Part shown: positions 56,334 to 63,572 of the stretch, piece by piece
Layout: each line of letters starts with the position of its first letter
How positions within the stretch are numbered: position 1 is the first letter of the stretch
Origin: Roseovarius sp. 217
Lineage (GTDB): Bacteria > Pseudomonadota > Alphaproteobacteria > Rhodobacterales > Rhodobacteraceae
Assembly (NCBI RefSeq): GCF_000152845.1
Contig: NZ_CH902584.1
Coordinates: 63,856-127,855, forward strand
Reading direction: 5' to 3'
DNA: 64,000 bases
Program-made: the position numbers and the translations under genes
Notes under the pieces: generated by a model
The model's input: the letters and a program-made list of their open reading frames with translations, nothing else
Databases searched by the model: none
What the model was told of the DNA's origin: nothing

Positions 56334-56386
56334 TTAATTGCCACTGAGAATTGACCCGGCGGGTCAATTCTCAGTGGCAATTAACA
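56332..56386. mobile_element. Solo perfect inverted repeat, probable IS21-type end-to-end scar
   Basis: Bases 56332-56357 are the exact reverse complement of 56361-56386: two 26-bp arms around a 3-bp centre (GGC). Each outer end reads TGTTAATTGCC, so the whole 55-bp unit begins TG and ends CA, as the termini of IS21-family elements do. There is no transposase in between. The flanking sequences show no target duplication, and a gene on each side is cut at the boundary. I infer a remnant left after deletion of the interior of an IS or of recombination between two copies. Confidence 0.7.
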
Positions 56387-56567
56387 CGAAAAGGAACTCT
56401 TTGTGCTGCGTCTTGCCGCCGATGGTCTGACCAACAAGGAAATCGCCCGCGACATGGGCACCAACGAGGTGACCGTGAAAATGCACATGCGCGCGATCTG
56501 CAAAAAGCTGGGCGCCCGCAACCGCGCCCATGCCGCGATGATCAGCCGCGAGGGCGCGCTGATCTGA
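56385..56567 (+). pseudogene. C-terminal HTH fragment of a LuxR-family response regulator
   Basis: Starting immediately at the end of the right repeat arm, the frame reads EKELFVLRLAADGLTNKEIA and goes on through RDMGTNEVTVKMHMRAICKKLGARNRAHAA, the full LuxR/GerE DNA-binding helix-turn-helix, to the TGA at 56565-56567. The receiver domain and the start are missing, and an in-frame stop inside the repeat (TAA at 56382) precedes it. So only about 60 C-terminal residues of a NarL/FixJ-type regulator remain. No start codon with a ribosome site is visible, so it is probably not expressed. Confidence 0.8.
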
Positions 56568-56677
56568 CGGGGCGACTCGACAAGTTTGGACAAAGAACAC
56601 GGTCTAGGCGATTGGCTTAGCCCACAACCATGCCTGCGCGGAACGCGCCGCCGCGCGGCCACTCTCCCGTTGCCGTC

Positions 56678-57076
56678 CTACTCCGCCCCATCGCCCCCCT
56701 GAAACACCATCTCGCGCCCTGCGTCATTGGACAGGATCAACACATCCCCCAGAACCTCGACCAAGGTCATTTCGCCGAGTGCAGCGAAATACAGCGCCTC
56801 TGCCGCCAACTCTGGACAAGCGCGCTTGGTTGCCGCCACATTCTCGGCTGAAAACCACGGATAGGGTGCGGTCTGCCGCCCGGAATAGCCGTTACAGGGG
56901 GCCGCACCCGCCAATTTCCCTTCTGCCGGAAACGTCAACGTCGCCTCTGCCGCAAACGCCGCCCCGTCAATGCTCTGAAGATGCCACACCGGATCGGCCC
57001 CACCATGACCCGTCACACTCTCATCCTTGCAATAGCCCAGCACAGACAGCGCCATGACCGCCAAAACCAGCCGCAT
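56678..57076 (-). CDS. META-domain (HslJ-like) putative lipoprotein
   Basis: The 132-residue protein has a signal peptide with a likely lipobox ending LGYC (Cys16). The mature part has a META domain: WHLQSIDGAAFAAEATLTFPAEGKLAGAAPCNGYSGRQT, with the conserved G-x-x-x-CN-x-Y/F-x-G core, and TKRACPELAAEALYFAALGE. HslJ-type proteins are linked to heat and novobiocin resistance, but most META proteins have no known role. It follows the TetR gene by 5 bp and is likely co-transcribed. The 110-bp gap to the LuxR remnant (56568-56677) holds nothing recognisable. Confidence 0.8.
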   Translation of the reverse strand: MRLVLAVMALSVLGYCKDESVTGHGGADPVWHLQSIDGAAFAAEATLTFPAEGKLAGAAPCNGYSGRQTAPYPWFSAENVAATKRACPELAAEALYFAALGEMTLVEVLGDVLILSNDAGREMVFQGGDGAE

Positions 57077-57081
57077 CGGCC

Positions 57082-57639
57082 TTACCTCAGCGCCAGTATG
57101 AGATCGACCAGCGATCCGATGGCGGGCGCCGCCTGATCCTGCGCCGTGTCTCGCATCGCTTGCATGCCAATCGCAGACGCATAGAGAATCCGCGCCATTT
57201 CCAGATTGCCGATGTCACAGGCGGACAATAGCCGATGCAACCGCGTCAGACGCATCTCGTCGACTTGTGCCACCGCCTCTGCCGCGACTGGATTAGCGCC
57301 AGCCCAAGTCCGGATTGCCGATTCGGCGCGCAAAGACAGGCTATCGCCTTGCACCGTCGCCGCTATGCTCTGGGCAGTGTCACGCAGCCTCACGGTGTCC
57401 GTGCCAGCTTCTGACGCCGCGTCAAGCGCCACTGCAACCTCAGCCTGCCACAACGCGAGAAGTGCTTGGTGATAGGCGGGCACATCCGCGAAATGCCAAT
57501 AAAACGAGCCTTTTGTTGCCCCCAGCCGCCGTGCCAGAGGCTCCGCCCCCAGCGCCGCCGGACCCGCCTCGCACAGGGCCTCGAATCCGGCCCAAAGCCA
57601 GTCAGTCTGCGTCAAACGGGGGCGGCGGATCGCACTCAT
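57082..57639 (-). CDS. TetR/AcrR-family transcriptional regulator
   Basis: The 185-residue protein has the TetR-type N-terminal HTH: WAGFEALCEAGPAALGAEPLARRLGATKGSFYWHFADVPAYHQAL, where the recognition helix and the strict YWHF end are characteristic. The C-terminal 130 residues form a helical ligand-binding domain of unknown ligand. Its target is not obvious; the META-domain gene downstream is probably co-regulated. It is divergent from phnC across 160 bp, but no palindromic operator was recognised beyond GCAGCC / GGCTGC near 57654-57672. Confidence 0.88.
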   Translation of the reverse strand: MSAIRRPRLTQTDWLWAGFEALCEAGPAALGAEPLARRLGATKGSFYWHFADVPAYHQALLALWQAEVAVALDAASEAGTDTVRLRDTAQSIAATVQGDSLSLRAESAIRTWAGANPVAAEAVAQVDEMRLTRLHRLLSACDIGNLEMARILYASAIGMQAMRDTAQDQAAPAIGSLVDLILALR

Positions 57640-57717
57640 GGCTCAGCCATACGCAGCCAGCCCTCGGGCTGCAAGGGGTGGCGCTGTCACGGTGCTCTCC
57701 CCATACACCTCAACCCT

Positions 57718-57783
57718 CTGTCGCAAAAGTTTTACGCGCCTGTCGCAAACTCTTTGAGAACGCCGGTTACGTGGGTCGCAAAC
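57718..57783 (+). promoter_or_regulatory. Candidate PhoB-box array upstream of phnC
   Basis: The motif GTCGCAAA occurs at 57720, 57742 and 57775, that is, 22 and 33 bp apart, all multiples of 11. The first two read CTGTCGCAAA. The PhoB-box consensus is made of 11-bp units with CTGTCAT cores, so three copies on one 11-bp grid directly before the phosphonate uptake operon fit PhoB control. The last copy is only 17 bp before the phnC start and may overlap or follow the transcription start. The assignment is by pattern; no footprint data are known to me. Confidence 0.6.
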
Positions 57784-57799
57784 CAAGGGAGCATTCTTC

Positions 57800-58624
57800 G
57801 TGCTGAGTATCGACACGCTGACCAAGACATTCGGCCGCAATACGGCGGTGGACAAGGTGACCTTCACCGTAACCAAACCTATGATGATCGGCATCATCGG
57901 GCGCTCGGGCGCGGGCAAATCCACCCTGCTGCGGATGATCAACCGCCTAACCGATTGCTCCTCGGGTCAGATTCTCTTTGAGGGGCGCGACGTGACCGCC
58001 CTCAAAGGGGCCGACAAACGCAGTTGGCAATCCGACTGCGCCATGATCTTTCAGCAATTCAACCTCGTGCCGCGCATGGATGTGGTCTCGAACGTGCTGC
58101 ATGGCACGCTCAATCGCCGCTCGACGCTGGCCACGATGTTCAACCTCTACCCCCATGCCGACATTCACCGCGCCATCGAGATCCTCGACCGGCTTGGCAT
58201 CGCAGACCATGCTCCCAAACGCGCCGAGGCGCTCTCGGGCGGGCAGCAGCAGCGCGTAGCCATCGCCCGCGCCTTAATGCAAGACCCCAAGATCATCCTC
58301 GCGGATGAACCCATCGCCAGCCTCGATCCAATGAATGCGCAACTGGTGATGGACGACTTGCGCCGCATCCACGAAGAGGACGGGCGCACAGTGATTGCCA
58401 ACCTGCACACGCTCGACACCGCGCGGCGCTACTGCGACCGGGTGATCGGCATGCTGCATGGCCGTGTCGTGTTCGACGGCACGCCCGAGCAACTGACCAC
58501 TGGCGTTGCCCGCGACATTTACGGAGCCGATAACAGCTTTTCCGAAGAAAGCACCTCGACCTCCATCGAAACGCTCGACCGCAGCACCGCCCGCGCCCTG
58601 CGCGCGGCCGAGGCGGCGGTCTGA
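57800..58624 (+). CDS. phnC: Phosphonate ABC transporter ATP-binding protein
   Basis: This 274-residue ATPase energises uptake of phosphonates. Walker A is [17 protein letters not shown], the signature is [15 protein letters not shown] and Walker [13 protein letters not shown], followed by the switch histidine in [25 protein letters not shown] and the phosphonate-type [21 protein letters not shown] region support PhnC. The start is the GTG at 57800 with AAGGGAG eight bases upstream. It is the first gene of phnC-D-E1-E2, and the candidate Pho array stands before it. Confidence 0.93.
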   Translation: MLSIDTLTKTFGRNTAVDKVTFTVTKPMMIGIIGRSGAGKSTLLRMINRLTDCSSGQILFEGRDVTALKGADKRSWQSDCAMIFQQFNLVPRMDVVSNVLHGTLNRRSTLATMFNLYPHADIHRAIEILDRLGIADHAPKRAEALSGGQQQRVAIARALMQDPKIILADEPIASLDPMNAQLVMDDLRRIHEEDGRTVIANLHTLDTARRYCDRVIGMLHGRVVFDGTPEQLTTGVARDIYGADNSFSEESTSTSIETLDRSTARALRAAEAAV

Positions 58625-58687
58625 CCGTCCCCCACCACCCAAGGCCCGCCGGGGGTGGCGGGTCGTAATCCAACCGGAGAGAAATCC

Positions 58688-59602
58688 ATGAAGAACCTCG
58701 TTGCTGCCATTCTCGCAACCACCGCGCTCAGCGGCGCGGCCTTTGCTGACACCCACAGCCATGCCAAGATCGACGAATTCCGCATCGGCATTCTGGGCGG
58801 CGAAAACGCACAGGACCGCATGTCGTCGAACGAATGCTACCGCGCCAAGGCCGAAGAACTGCTCGGCGTGCCGGTCAAGCTCTTCACCCCCGCGGATTAT
58901 GACGGCGTCATTCAGGGCCTCTTGGGCGGCACGCTCGACATGGCGTGGCTTGGGGCTTCGGCCTATGCCAAGGCCTATCTCACCGACCCCGAGGCGGTCG
59001 AGCCGATCATGGTCAAGACCAATCTCGACAAATCCTACGGCTATTATGCCATCGGCTTTGCGCGCAAGGACAGCGGCATCACCAAGCTTGAGGACGTCAA
59101 AGGCAAGGTGTTCGGCTTTGGCGATCCCAACTCGACCTCGGGCTACCTGATCCCCTCGATCGAAATTCCGACCGTTACCGGCGCCAGCATGGACTCGGGC
59201 GCTTATTTCGGTGAGGTCAAATTCACCGGCGGCCACGAGCAGACCATCGTTGCCGTCGCCAATGGCGATGTTGACGCCGGCGTGACCTGGGCCGATGGCA
59301 TGGGCGCGTGGGAAGACGGCTATAACTCCGGCGCGCTGCGCAAGGCCGCCGATGCGGGCCTCGTCGACATGAACCAGATCGTCGAGATCTGGAAGTCGAA
59401 GCCGATCCCCGAAGGCCCCATCGTGCTGCGCAAATCCCTGCCCGAGCGCGTCAAGCTGGACATCACCACCCTGACGGCCTCGCTGCCCTATATGGACGCC
59501 GATTGCGCCTATAACTTCATGGCCGGTGAGGCGCTCGGCTTCCAGCCGATCAACCACGACGCCTATCTCTCGATCATCGAGGCGCGCAAGGCCTCGAACT
59601 AA
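58688..59602 (+). CDS. phnD: Phosphonate ABC transporter substrate-binding protein
   Basis: This 304-residue periplasmic protein has a signal peptide of about 20 residues (ending AAFA-DTHS) and the PhnD fold: FRIGILGGENAQDRM, then LFTPADYDGVIQGLLGGTLDMAWLGASAY and VFGFGDPNSTSGYLIPSIEI. The conserved GDPNSTSGY contacts the phosphonate group in known homologues. The protein delivers phosphonates to the PhnE permeases. A perfect hairpin follows the gene at 59623-59650. Confidence 0.94.
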   Translation: MKNLVAAILATTALSGAAFADTHSHAKIDEFRIGILGGENAQDRMSSNECYRAKAEELLGVPVKLFTPADYDGVIQGLLGGTLDMAWLGASAYAKAYLTDPEAVEPIMVKTNLDKSYGYYAIGFARKDSGITKLEDVKGKVFGFGDPNSTSGYLIPSIEIPTVTGASMDSGAYFGEVKFTGGHEQTIVAVANGDVDAGVTWADGMGAWEDGYNSGALRKAADAGLVDMNQIVEIWKSKPIPEGPIVLRKSLPERVKLDITTLTASLPYMDADCAYNFMAGEALGFQPINHDAYLSIIEARKASN

Positions 59603-59622
59603 GCCCAAGCGGCTGACACCAG

Positions 59623-59650
59623 ACCGGGCCTGCATCGCCGCAGGCCCGGT
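59623..59650 (+). terminator. Attenuating hairpin between phnD and phnE1
   Basis: An 11-bp perfect stem (59623-59633 with 59640-59650, arms ACCGGGCCTGC and GCAGGCCCGGT) with a 6-base loop lies 20 bp after the phnD stop and 21 bp before the next start. Only TT follows, so it is a weak terminator or an mRNA-stabilising stem that would keep the binding protein transcript in excess over the permease. Confidence 0.55.
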
Positions 59651-59671
59651 TTCGCATGACGGGGGACAGTT

Positions 59672-60541
59672 ATGACCGATCTGACCGCAGGACAGGCCGC
59701 CGCGCGCGTGCAGTCCATGCAAGCCGCCTACATGGAGATGACCCGCCGCAAACGCACCTATGGCGCGGTGATGCTGATCGTCTTCGTGGCTCTGATAGTA
59801 TCCGGCTTTCAGGTGGCCGATGCGCGCAACGCGGGCGGCTTCTGGGACGGGATCGGCAATATCTTTCAGTTTCCGGGAGAAGTGCTGTCCGAGGCAGGCC
59901 AGAAAATCGCCAATCTGCCGGGGCTGATGTGGAAATTCCTGCCCTCGCTGATAGAGACAGTCAATATCGCCGCCGCCTCGACGCTTCTGGGCGCGCTTGG
60001 CGCGGTGATGATCTCACTTCTGGCCACGCGGGGCCTTGCCAAATGGCCGCGCCTCATTGGCCTCTTTCGCCGGATCATGGACATCCTGCGCGCGGTGCCC
60101 GAAATTGTCATCGCCCTCGTGCTGATCTTCATCTTGGGCGGCGGTCCGGTGCCTGCAATGATCGCCATCGCCATTCACACAATGGGGGCGCTCGGCAAAC
60201 TCTTTTCCGAAGTCAATGAAAACGCCAGCCTCAAACCCGTCGAGGGGCTGCAATCGGTGGGCGCGACATGGGGCCAGCGTATGTGGCTGGGCGTCATCCC
60301 GCAGGTCGCGCCGAACTATCTCAGCTACGCCCTCCTGCGGTTCGAGATCAACATCCGCGCTTCCGCCATCCTCGGTTTCGTGGGCTCCGGCGGCATCGGC
60401 TATGACCTCAAAAACGCCTTCAGTTGGGGACAGGGGCGCTATGACGAGGTGGCCGCGATCTTTCTGCTTCTGTTTGGAACCATCGTGCTCTTCGACCAGA
60501 TTTCCAGCCACTTCCGCAACAAGCTGATCGGCGAGGGCTAA
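59672..60541 (+). CDS. phnE: Phosphonate ABC transporter permease PhnE (first)
   Basis: The 289-residue inner-membrane permease has about six helices; the first is TYGAVMLIVFVALIVSGFQV. The EAA loop of binding-protein-dependent permeases is in KPVEGLQSVGATWGQRMWLGVIPQV, with the family-type ASTLLGALGAVMISLLATRGL and GSGGIGYDLKNAFSWGQGRYDEVAAI near the C terminus. It pairs with the larger second PhnE; both appear needed, as in the phnE1-phnE2 arrangement of alphaproteobacteria. Confidence 0.93.
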   Translation: MTDLTAGQAAARVQSMQAAYMEMTRRKRTYGAVMLIVFVALIVSGFQVADARNAGGFWDGIGNIFQFPGEVLSEAGQKIANLPGLMWKFLPSLIETVNIAAASTLLGALGAVMISLLATRGLAKWPRLIGLFRRIMDILRAVPEIVIALVLIFILGGGPVPAMIAIAIHTMGALGKLFSEVNENASLKPVEGLQSVGATWGQRMWLGVIPQVAPNYLSYALLRFEINIRASAILGFVGSGGIGYDLKNAFSWGQGRYDEVAAIFLLLFGTIVLFDQISSHFRNKLIGEG

Positions 60542-60545
60542 GACC

Positions 60546-61892
60546 ATGAGCATGATGATCGACATCACTCCCACCCACTTTGATGCCACAGCGCACTTTG
60601 AACGCAAGCGGCGGCTGGCCTTTGCGTTCCCTGCAGTGATCCTTGCCTATTTCGCCTATATCTTCTTTGCCTTCGACATCATGGGTCTGGCCGAGCGCGC
60701 CCGATTGGACAACGCCAAGATTCTCGTCGCCGACAGCTATAGCTACAAGACCCATGTCACCCGCGACAACCGCAGCGGCGCGCTCAGCATCGCGGTCGAA
60801 GGCGAGAACAAGGGCACATGGCCCGACGGCACCAGCCCCGATTGGGTCGATATCCAGAGCCCCGAACGCACGCTTGTGACCCTGAAACACGGCCAAGAGG
60901 TGCTGCTCGACGGCAACACAATGCGCTATGTTGTGCCGGGCTATGGGCTGATCACAGCAGAGGTCACGCGCCGCGACGGCGTCACGCTCGACCTGCCCAG
61001 CGACACAATCCCCGACTGGATCAGCGCCAGCGAGGCCCGCGTAGATATCACCACCGACGCAGGCCGCGTGACCCTGACACGGGCGCGCACCGAAGTGATG
61101 CGCTACCACTTCGGCTGGGAACTCTTCTGGTTCACCCTCGACAGCCCGTTCTATGGCAAGAGCCTGGGTGAACTGGCAGCGCTTGCAGTCTCCTCCGACC
61201 GGATTGTCGACGGCAAGAGCAACCTCGCAGCCATGGCGCATGACGTCTGGAACAATCGCATGTGGCAACACAAGGATGTCATGTGGGCCATCTTCGAGAC
61301 TATCCTCATGGCCTTTCTCGGCACCATGGGGGCGGGGCTGGTGGCGCTGCCGCTGGCCTTTGCCGCCGCGCGCAACTTCTCGCCCTTCATGGCGGTGCGC
61401 GGGGCCATGCGCCGTATCTTCGACCTCCTGCGCGGGGTTGATGCCCTGATATGGACACTGGTTCTGGCCCGCGCCTTCGGCCCCGGCCCGATGACCGGCG
61501 CGCTGGCCATCCTCCTCACAGACACCGGCACCTTTGGTAAACTCTTCTCCGAAGCGCTGGAGAACGTCGACAAGAAACAGATTGAAGGCGTGCAATCGAC
61601 GGGGGCCAAGCCGCTGCAACGCTACCGTTTCGGCGTGATCCCACAGATCACCCCCGTGCTGCTCAGCCAGCTTCTCTATTACCTCGAATCCAACACCCGC
61701 AGCGCCACCATCATCGGCGCGATCACCGGCGGCGGGATCGGCCTTTTGTTGACACAGGCCATGATCACGCAAAAAGATTGGGAAGAGGTCAGCTATTACA
61801 TCATTCTCATTCTGCTGATGGTGATGCTGATGGACACGGTGTCAGGCTGGCTGCGCCGCAAGCTGATCACCTCGGATGACGGCGGGCATTGA
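60546..61892 (+). CDS. phnE: Phosphonate ABC transporter permease PhnE (second, with large periplasmic insert)
   Basis: This 448-residue permease is much longer than the usual 280-290 residues. After the first helix (AFAFPAVILAYFAYIFFAFD, residues 30-49) there is a hydrophilic insert of about 190 residues, beta-rich by eye (SGALSIAVEGENKGTWPDG, VTLDLPSDTIPDWISASEA). Normal permease helices begin near residue 255 (VMWAIFETILMAFLGTMGAGLVAL). The EAA loop is KKQIEGVQSTGAKPLQRYRFGVIPQI, and SATIIGAITGGGIGLLL is the PhnE C-terminal signature. The insert presumably faces the periplasm and may contact PhnD. The start is 4 bp after the first phnE gene. Confidence 0.9.
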   Translation: MSMMIDITPTHFDATAHFERKRRLAFAFPAVILAYFAYIFFAFDIMGLAERARLDNAKILVADSYSYKTHVTRDNRSGALSIAVEGENKGTWPDGTSPDWVDIQSPERTLVTLKHGQEVLLDGNTMRYVVPGYGLITAEVTRRDGVTLDLPSDTIPDWISASEARVDITTDAGRVTLTRARTEVMRYHFGWELFWFTLDSPFYGKSLGELAALAVSSDRIVDGKSNLAAMAHDVWNNRMWQHKDVMWAIFETILMAFLGTMGAGLVALPLAFAAARNFSPFMAVRGAMRRIFDLLRGVDALIWTLVLARAFGPGPMTGALAILLTDTGTFGKLFSEALENVDKKQIEGVQSTGAKPLQRYRFGVIPQITPVLLSQLLYYLESNTRSATIIGAITGGGIGLLLTQAMITQKDWEEVSYYIILILLMVMLMDTVSGWLRRKLITSDDGGH

Positions 61893-61911
61893 GAGGGCGG
61901 ACTTTGAGTAC

Positions 61912-61954
61912 TTGATCCAAGAAAAGGTAACCCGCGTGCTTTTTCTTGGATCAA
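61912..61954. repeat. 14-bp inverted repeat between phnE2 and the hexapeptide transferase gene
   Basis: TTGATCCAAGAAAA (61912-61925) is the exact reverse complement of 61941-61954, with a 15-base loop. It starts 20 bp after the phnE2 stop. The AT-rich arms and absence of a U-tract are not typical of a terminator; it could be an operator or a processed hairpin in the polycistronic mRNA. Confidence 0.5.
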
Positions 61955-61994
61955 CTACTCCCGCCGGAGGCCCAAAACCCTTATGGAGCGCACC

Positions 61995-62612
61995 ATGCCC
62001 CGATTGCAGGCCGACAAAGCCCTGATCCACCCCGAGTGCGAGATCACAGATTGCGAGTTCGGCATCTATACAGAGATCGGGCGCGGCAGCCGCCTCGCGC
62101 ATGTGGCGATGGGGGATTATTCCTATTGCGACCGGTGCTGTGACCTCGCCAATGCCGAAATCGGCAAATTCGCCAATATCGCCAGCTTCGTCCGGGTGGG
62201 GGCAACCGATCACCCGCTCGACCGCGCCAGCCTGCACCACTTTATCTATCGCTCGGCCAGCTATTGGGACGATGCAACTGACGACACGGATTGGTTCGAC
62301 AAACGCCGCGCGCGGGTGGCGCGGATCGGCCATGACACCTGGATCGGCCACAATGCGCAAGTGAAGCCCGAAATCACCGTGGGCCATGGCGCGGTGATTG
62401 CTGCGGGCGCTGTGGTCACGCATGACGTGGCCCCCTATACCATCGTCGCGGGCGTCCCCGCCCAGCCGCTGCGCCCGCGCCTCGCCCCTGCCGTGGCAGA
62501 GCGCATGATGGCGCTCGCGTGGTGGGAGTGGGATCACGCCCACCTGCGGGAAACCTTGGATGATTTTCGCAGCCTGAGTGCCGAGGAGTTTCTCGAAAAG
62601 CACGGCGGCTGA
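61995..62612 (+). CDS. Hexapeptide-repeat acetyltransferase associated with phosphonate metabolism
   Basis: The 205-residue protein (ATG 61995, GGAG six bases upstream) is a left-handed beta-helix transferase: EIGRGSRLAHVAMGDYSYC, then CDLANAEIGKFANIASFVRVG, and the later IGHDTWIGHNAQVKPEITVGHGAVIAAGAVVTHDVAPYTIVAG, the typical DapH/GlmU/xenobiotic-acetyltransferase end. In phn clusters, such genes (TIGR03308-like phosphonate-metabolism transferases) acetylate an aminophosphonate; this assignment is by context and similarity, since the substrate is not read from sequence. It lies downstream of the phn transporter genes and converges with phnF. Confidence 0.8.
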   Translation: MPRLQADKALIHPECEITDCEFGIYTEIGRGSRLAHVAMGDYSYCDRCCDLANAEIGKFANIASFVRVGATDHPLDRASLHHFIYRSASYWDDATDDTDWFDKRRARVARIGHDTWIGHNAQVKPEITVGHGAVIAAGAVVTHDVAPYTIVAGVPAQPLRPRLAPAVAERMMALAWWEWDHAHLRETLDDFRSLSAEEFLEKHGG

Positions 62613-62616
62613 GCAC

Positions 62617-62645
62617 AAAAAAAGGCGGCCTTGCGGGGCCGCCTT
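62617..62645 (-). terminator. Rho-independent terminator between acetyltransferase and phnF
   Basis: Arms AAGGCGGCC (62622-62630) and GGCCGCCTT (62637-62645) form a 9-bp stem; the A run at 62617-62623 provides seven U for the minus-strand phnF transcript. Only a short TT follows in the plus direction. Confidence 0.85.
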
Positions 62646-62738
62646 GGGATGCTGAAATCGCGGGCTGAAAAGGGCAGCGAGAATAGCCCTGCTGATAGGC
62701 GCGCCATATGACATCCCCGTGACAGGCTGGCCCGTTTT

Positions 62739-63458
62739 TCACAAATCCGCAAGCGTCAGCGTGATCCGGTCCCCGGCAAACCAGGTGCGGCCATATTCGA
62801 TGGGCCAACCTTCTGGATCCACATTGACCGCAATCGTGCGCAGGATCGGTGCGCCGGGGCTGAGGCTCAGATGCACCGCCTGCATCGGGCTGGCCAGTTT
62901 CGCATTGAGCCGGGTCGAGGCGCGGGTGAAATCCGCGACCCCCTCTGCGGCCAGCGCCGCCGTCACCGACGTCAGCCGCCTCAGCGCCTCGGGCAGGGCG
63001 GGAAACCGCGCCGCCGGAAAGCTGCTGCGAAACACCGCCACCGGCACGCCGTCTGCCAGCGACAGCCCGTCACAGACATGCACCATCGCCCCCGGCGCGA
63101 GCCTCAGCGCTTCTGCCTCGGCGGCATCGGCGCTGCGCGTCTCAAGGGCGAGGATTTCCTTGGTCGGCAAGCGCCCGGCGGCTTGCAAATTCTGATGAAA
63201 CCGCACCCGTCGGCCAATCGGATACTCGGTCGGGCGATGCGCGACAAAGGCCCCCGCCCCGCGCCGGCTAAAAATCACGCCCGCCTCGGCCAAGGCCGCC
63301 AACGCCCGGCGCACCGTATGGCGGTTGACGCCAAAACGCGTCGCCAGCACCGCCTCGGTCGGCAGCTTATCCCCGGGGCCATAGCGCGCTGCCGCGATGT
63401 CATTGCTCAGACTGTCATGGATCGCCCGCCACAGGGCATCGGGTTTTTCTCGGGGCAT
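62739..63458 (-). CDS. phnF: GntR-family regulator PhnF (HutC/UTRA type)
   Basis: The 239-residue regulator has an N-terminal winged helix (AIHDSLSNDIAAARYGPGDKLPTEAVLATRFGVNRHTVRRALAAL, the GntR core) and a C-terminal UTRA ligand-binding domain (VRFHQNLQAAGRLPTKEI, VHVCDGLSLADGVPVAVFRS, LARTRL-like FTRASTRLNAKLASP). It represses phn genes in the absence of phosphonate in related bacteria. It is divergent from phnG across 114 bp, where two GTATAG elements are found. It is ended by the terminator at 62617-62645. Confidence 0.9.
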   Translation of the reverse strand: MPREKPDALWRAIHDSLSNDIAAARYGPGDKLPTEAVLATRFGVNRHTVRRALAALAEAGVIFSRRGAGAFVAHRPTEYPIGRRVRFHQNLQAAGRLPTKEILALETRSADAAEAEALRLAPGAMVHVCDGLSLADGVPVAVFRSSFPAARFPALPEALRRLTSVTAALAAEGVADFTRASTRLNAKLASPMQAVHLSLSPGAPILRTIAVNVDPEGWPIEYGRTWFAGDRITLTLADL

Positions 63459-63507
63459 GTCACATAAGTTTCATTGCTGACTGGCTTGCTAGGGGCCGGG
63501 GTTTCGC

Positions 63508-63540
63508 GTATAGATTTGTCTAGTTGTATAGTGATATCGA
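63508..63540. promoter_or_regulatory. Candidate PhnF operator in the phnF-phnG divergent region
   Basis: Two GTATAG units (63508-63513 and 63526-63531) start 18 bp apart, flanking TTTGTCTAG; a TATAGA-TCTAG mirrored element lies between them. PhnF-type repressors elsewhere bind TATAGA/TCTATA-like sites. The placement between divergent phnF and phnG genes is right for an operator. The match is not strong. Confidence 0.35.
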
Positions 63541-63572
63541 CAACTTCGCAAGATGTCCAGCAAGGGACCCGC

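Noticed and set aside
60420-61772. 450-codon minus-strand open frame opposite phnE2
   Set aside because: Antisense to a clear permease, with composition typical of a shadow frame.
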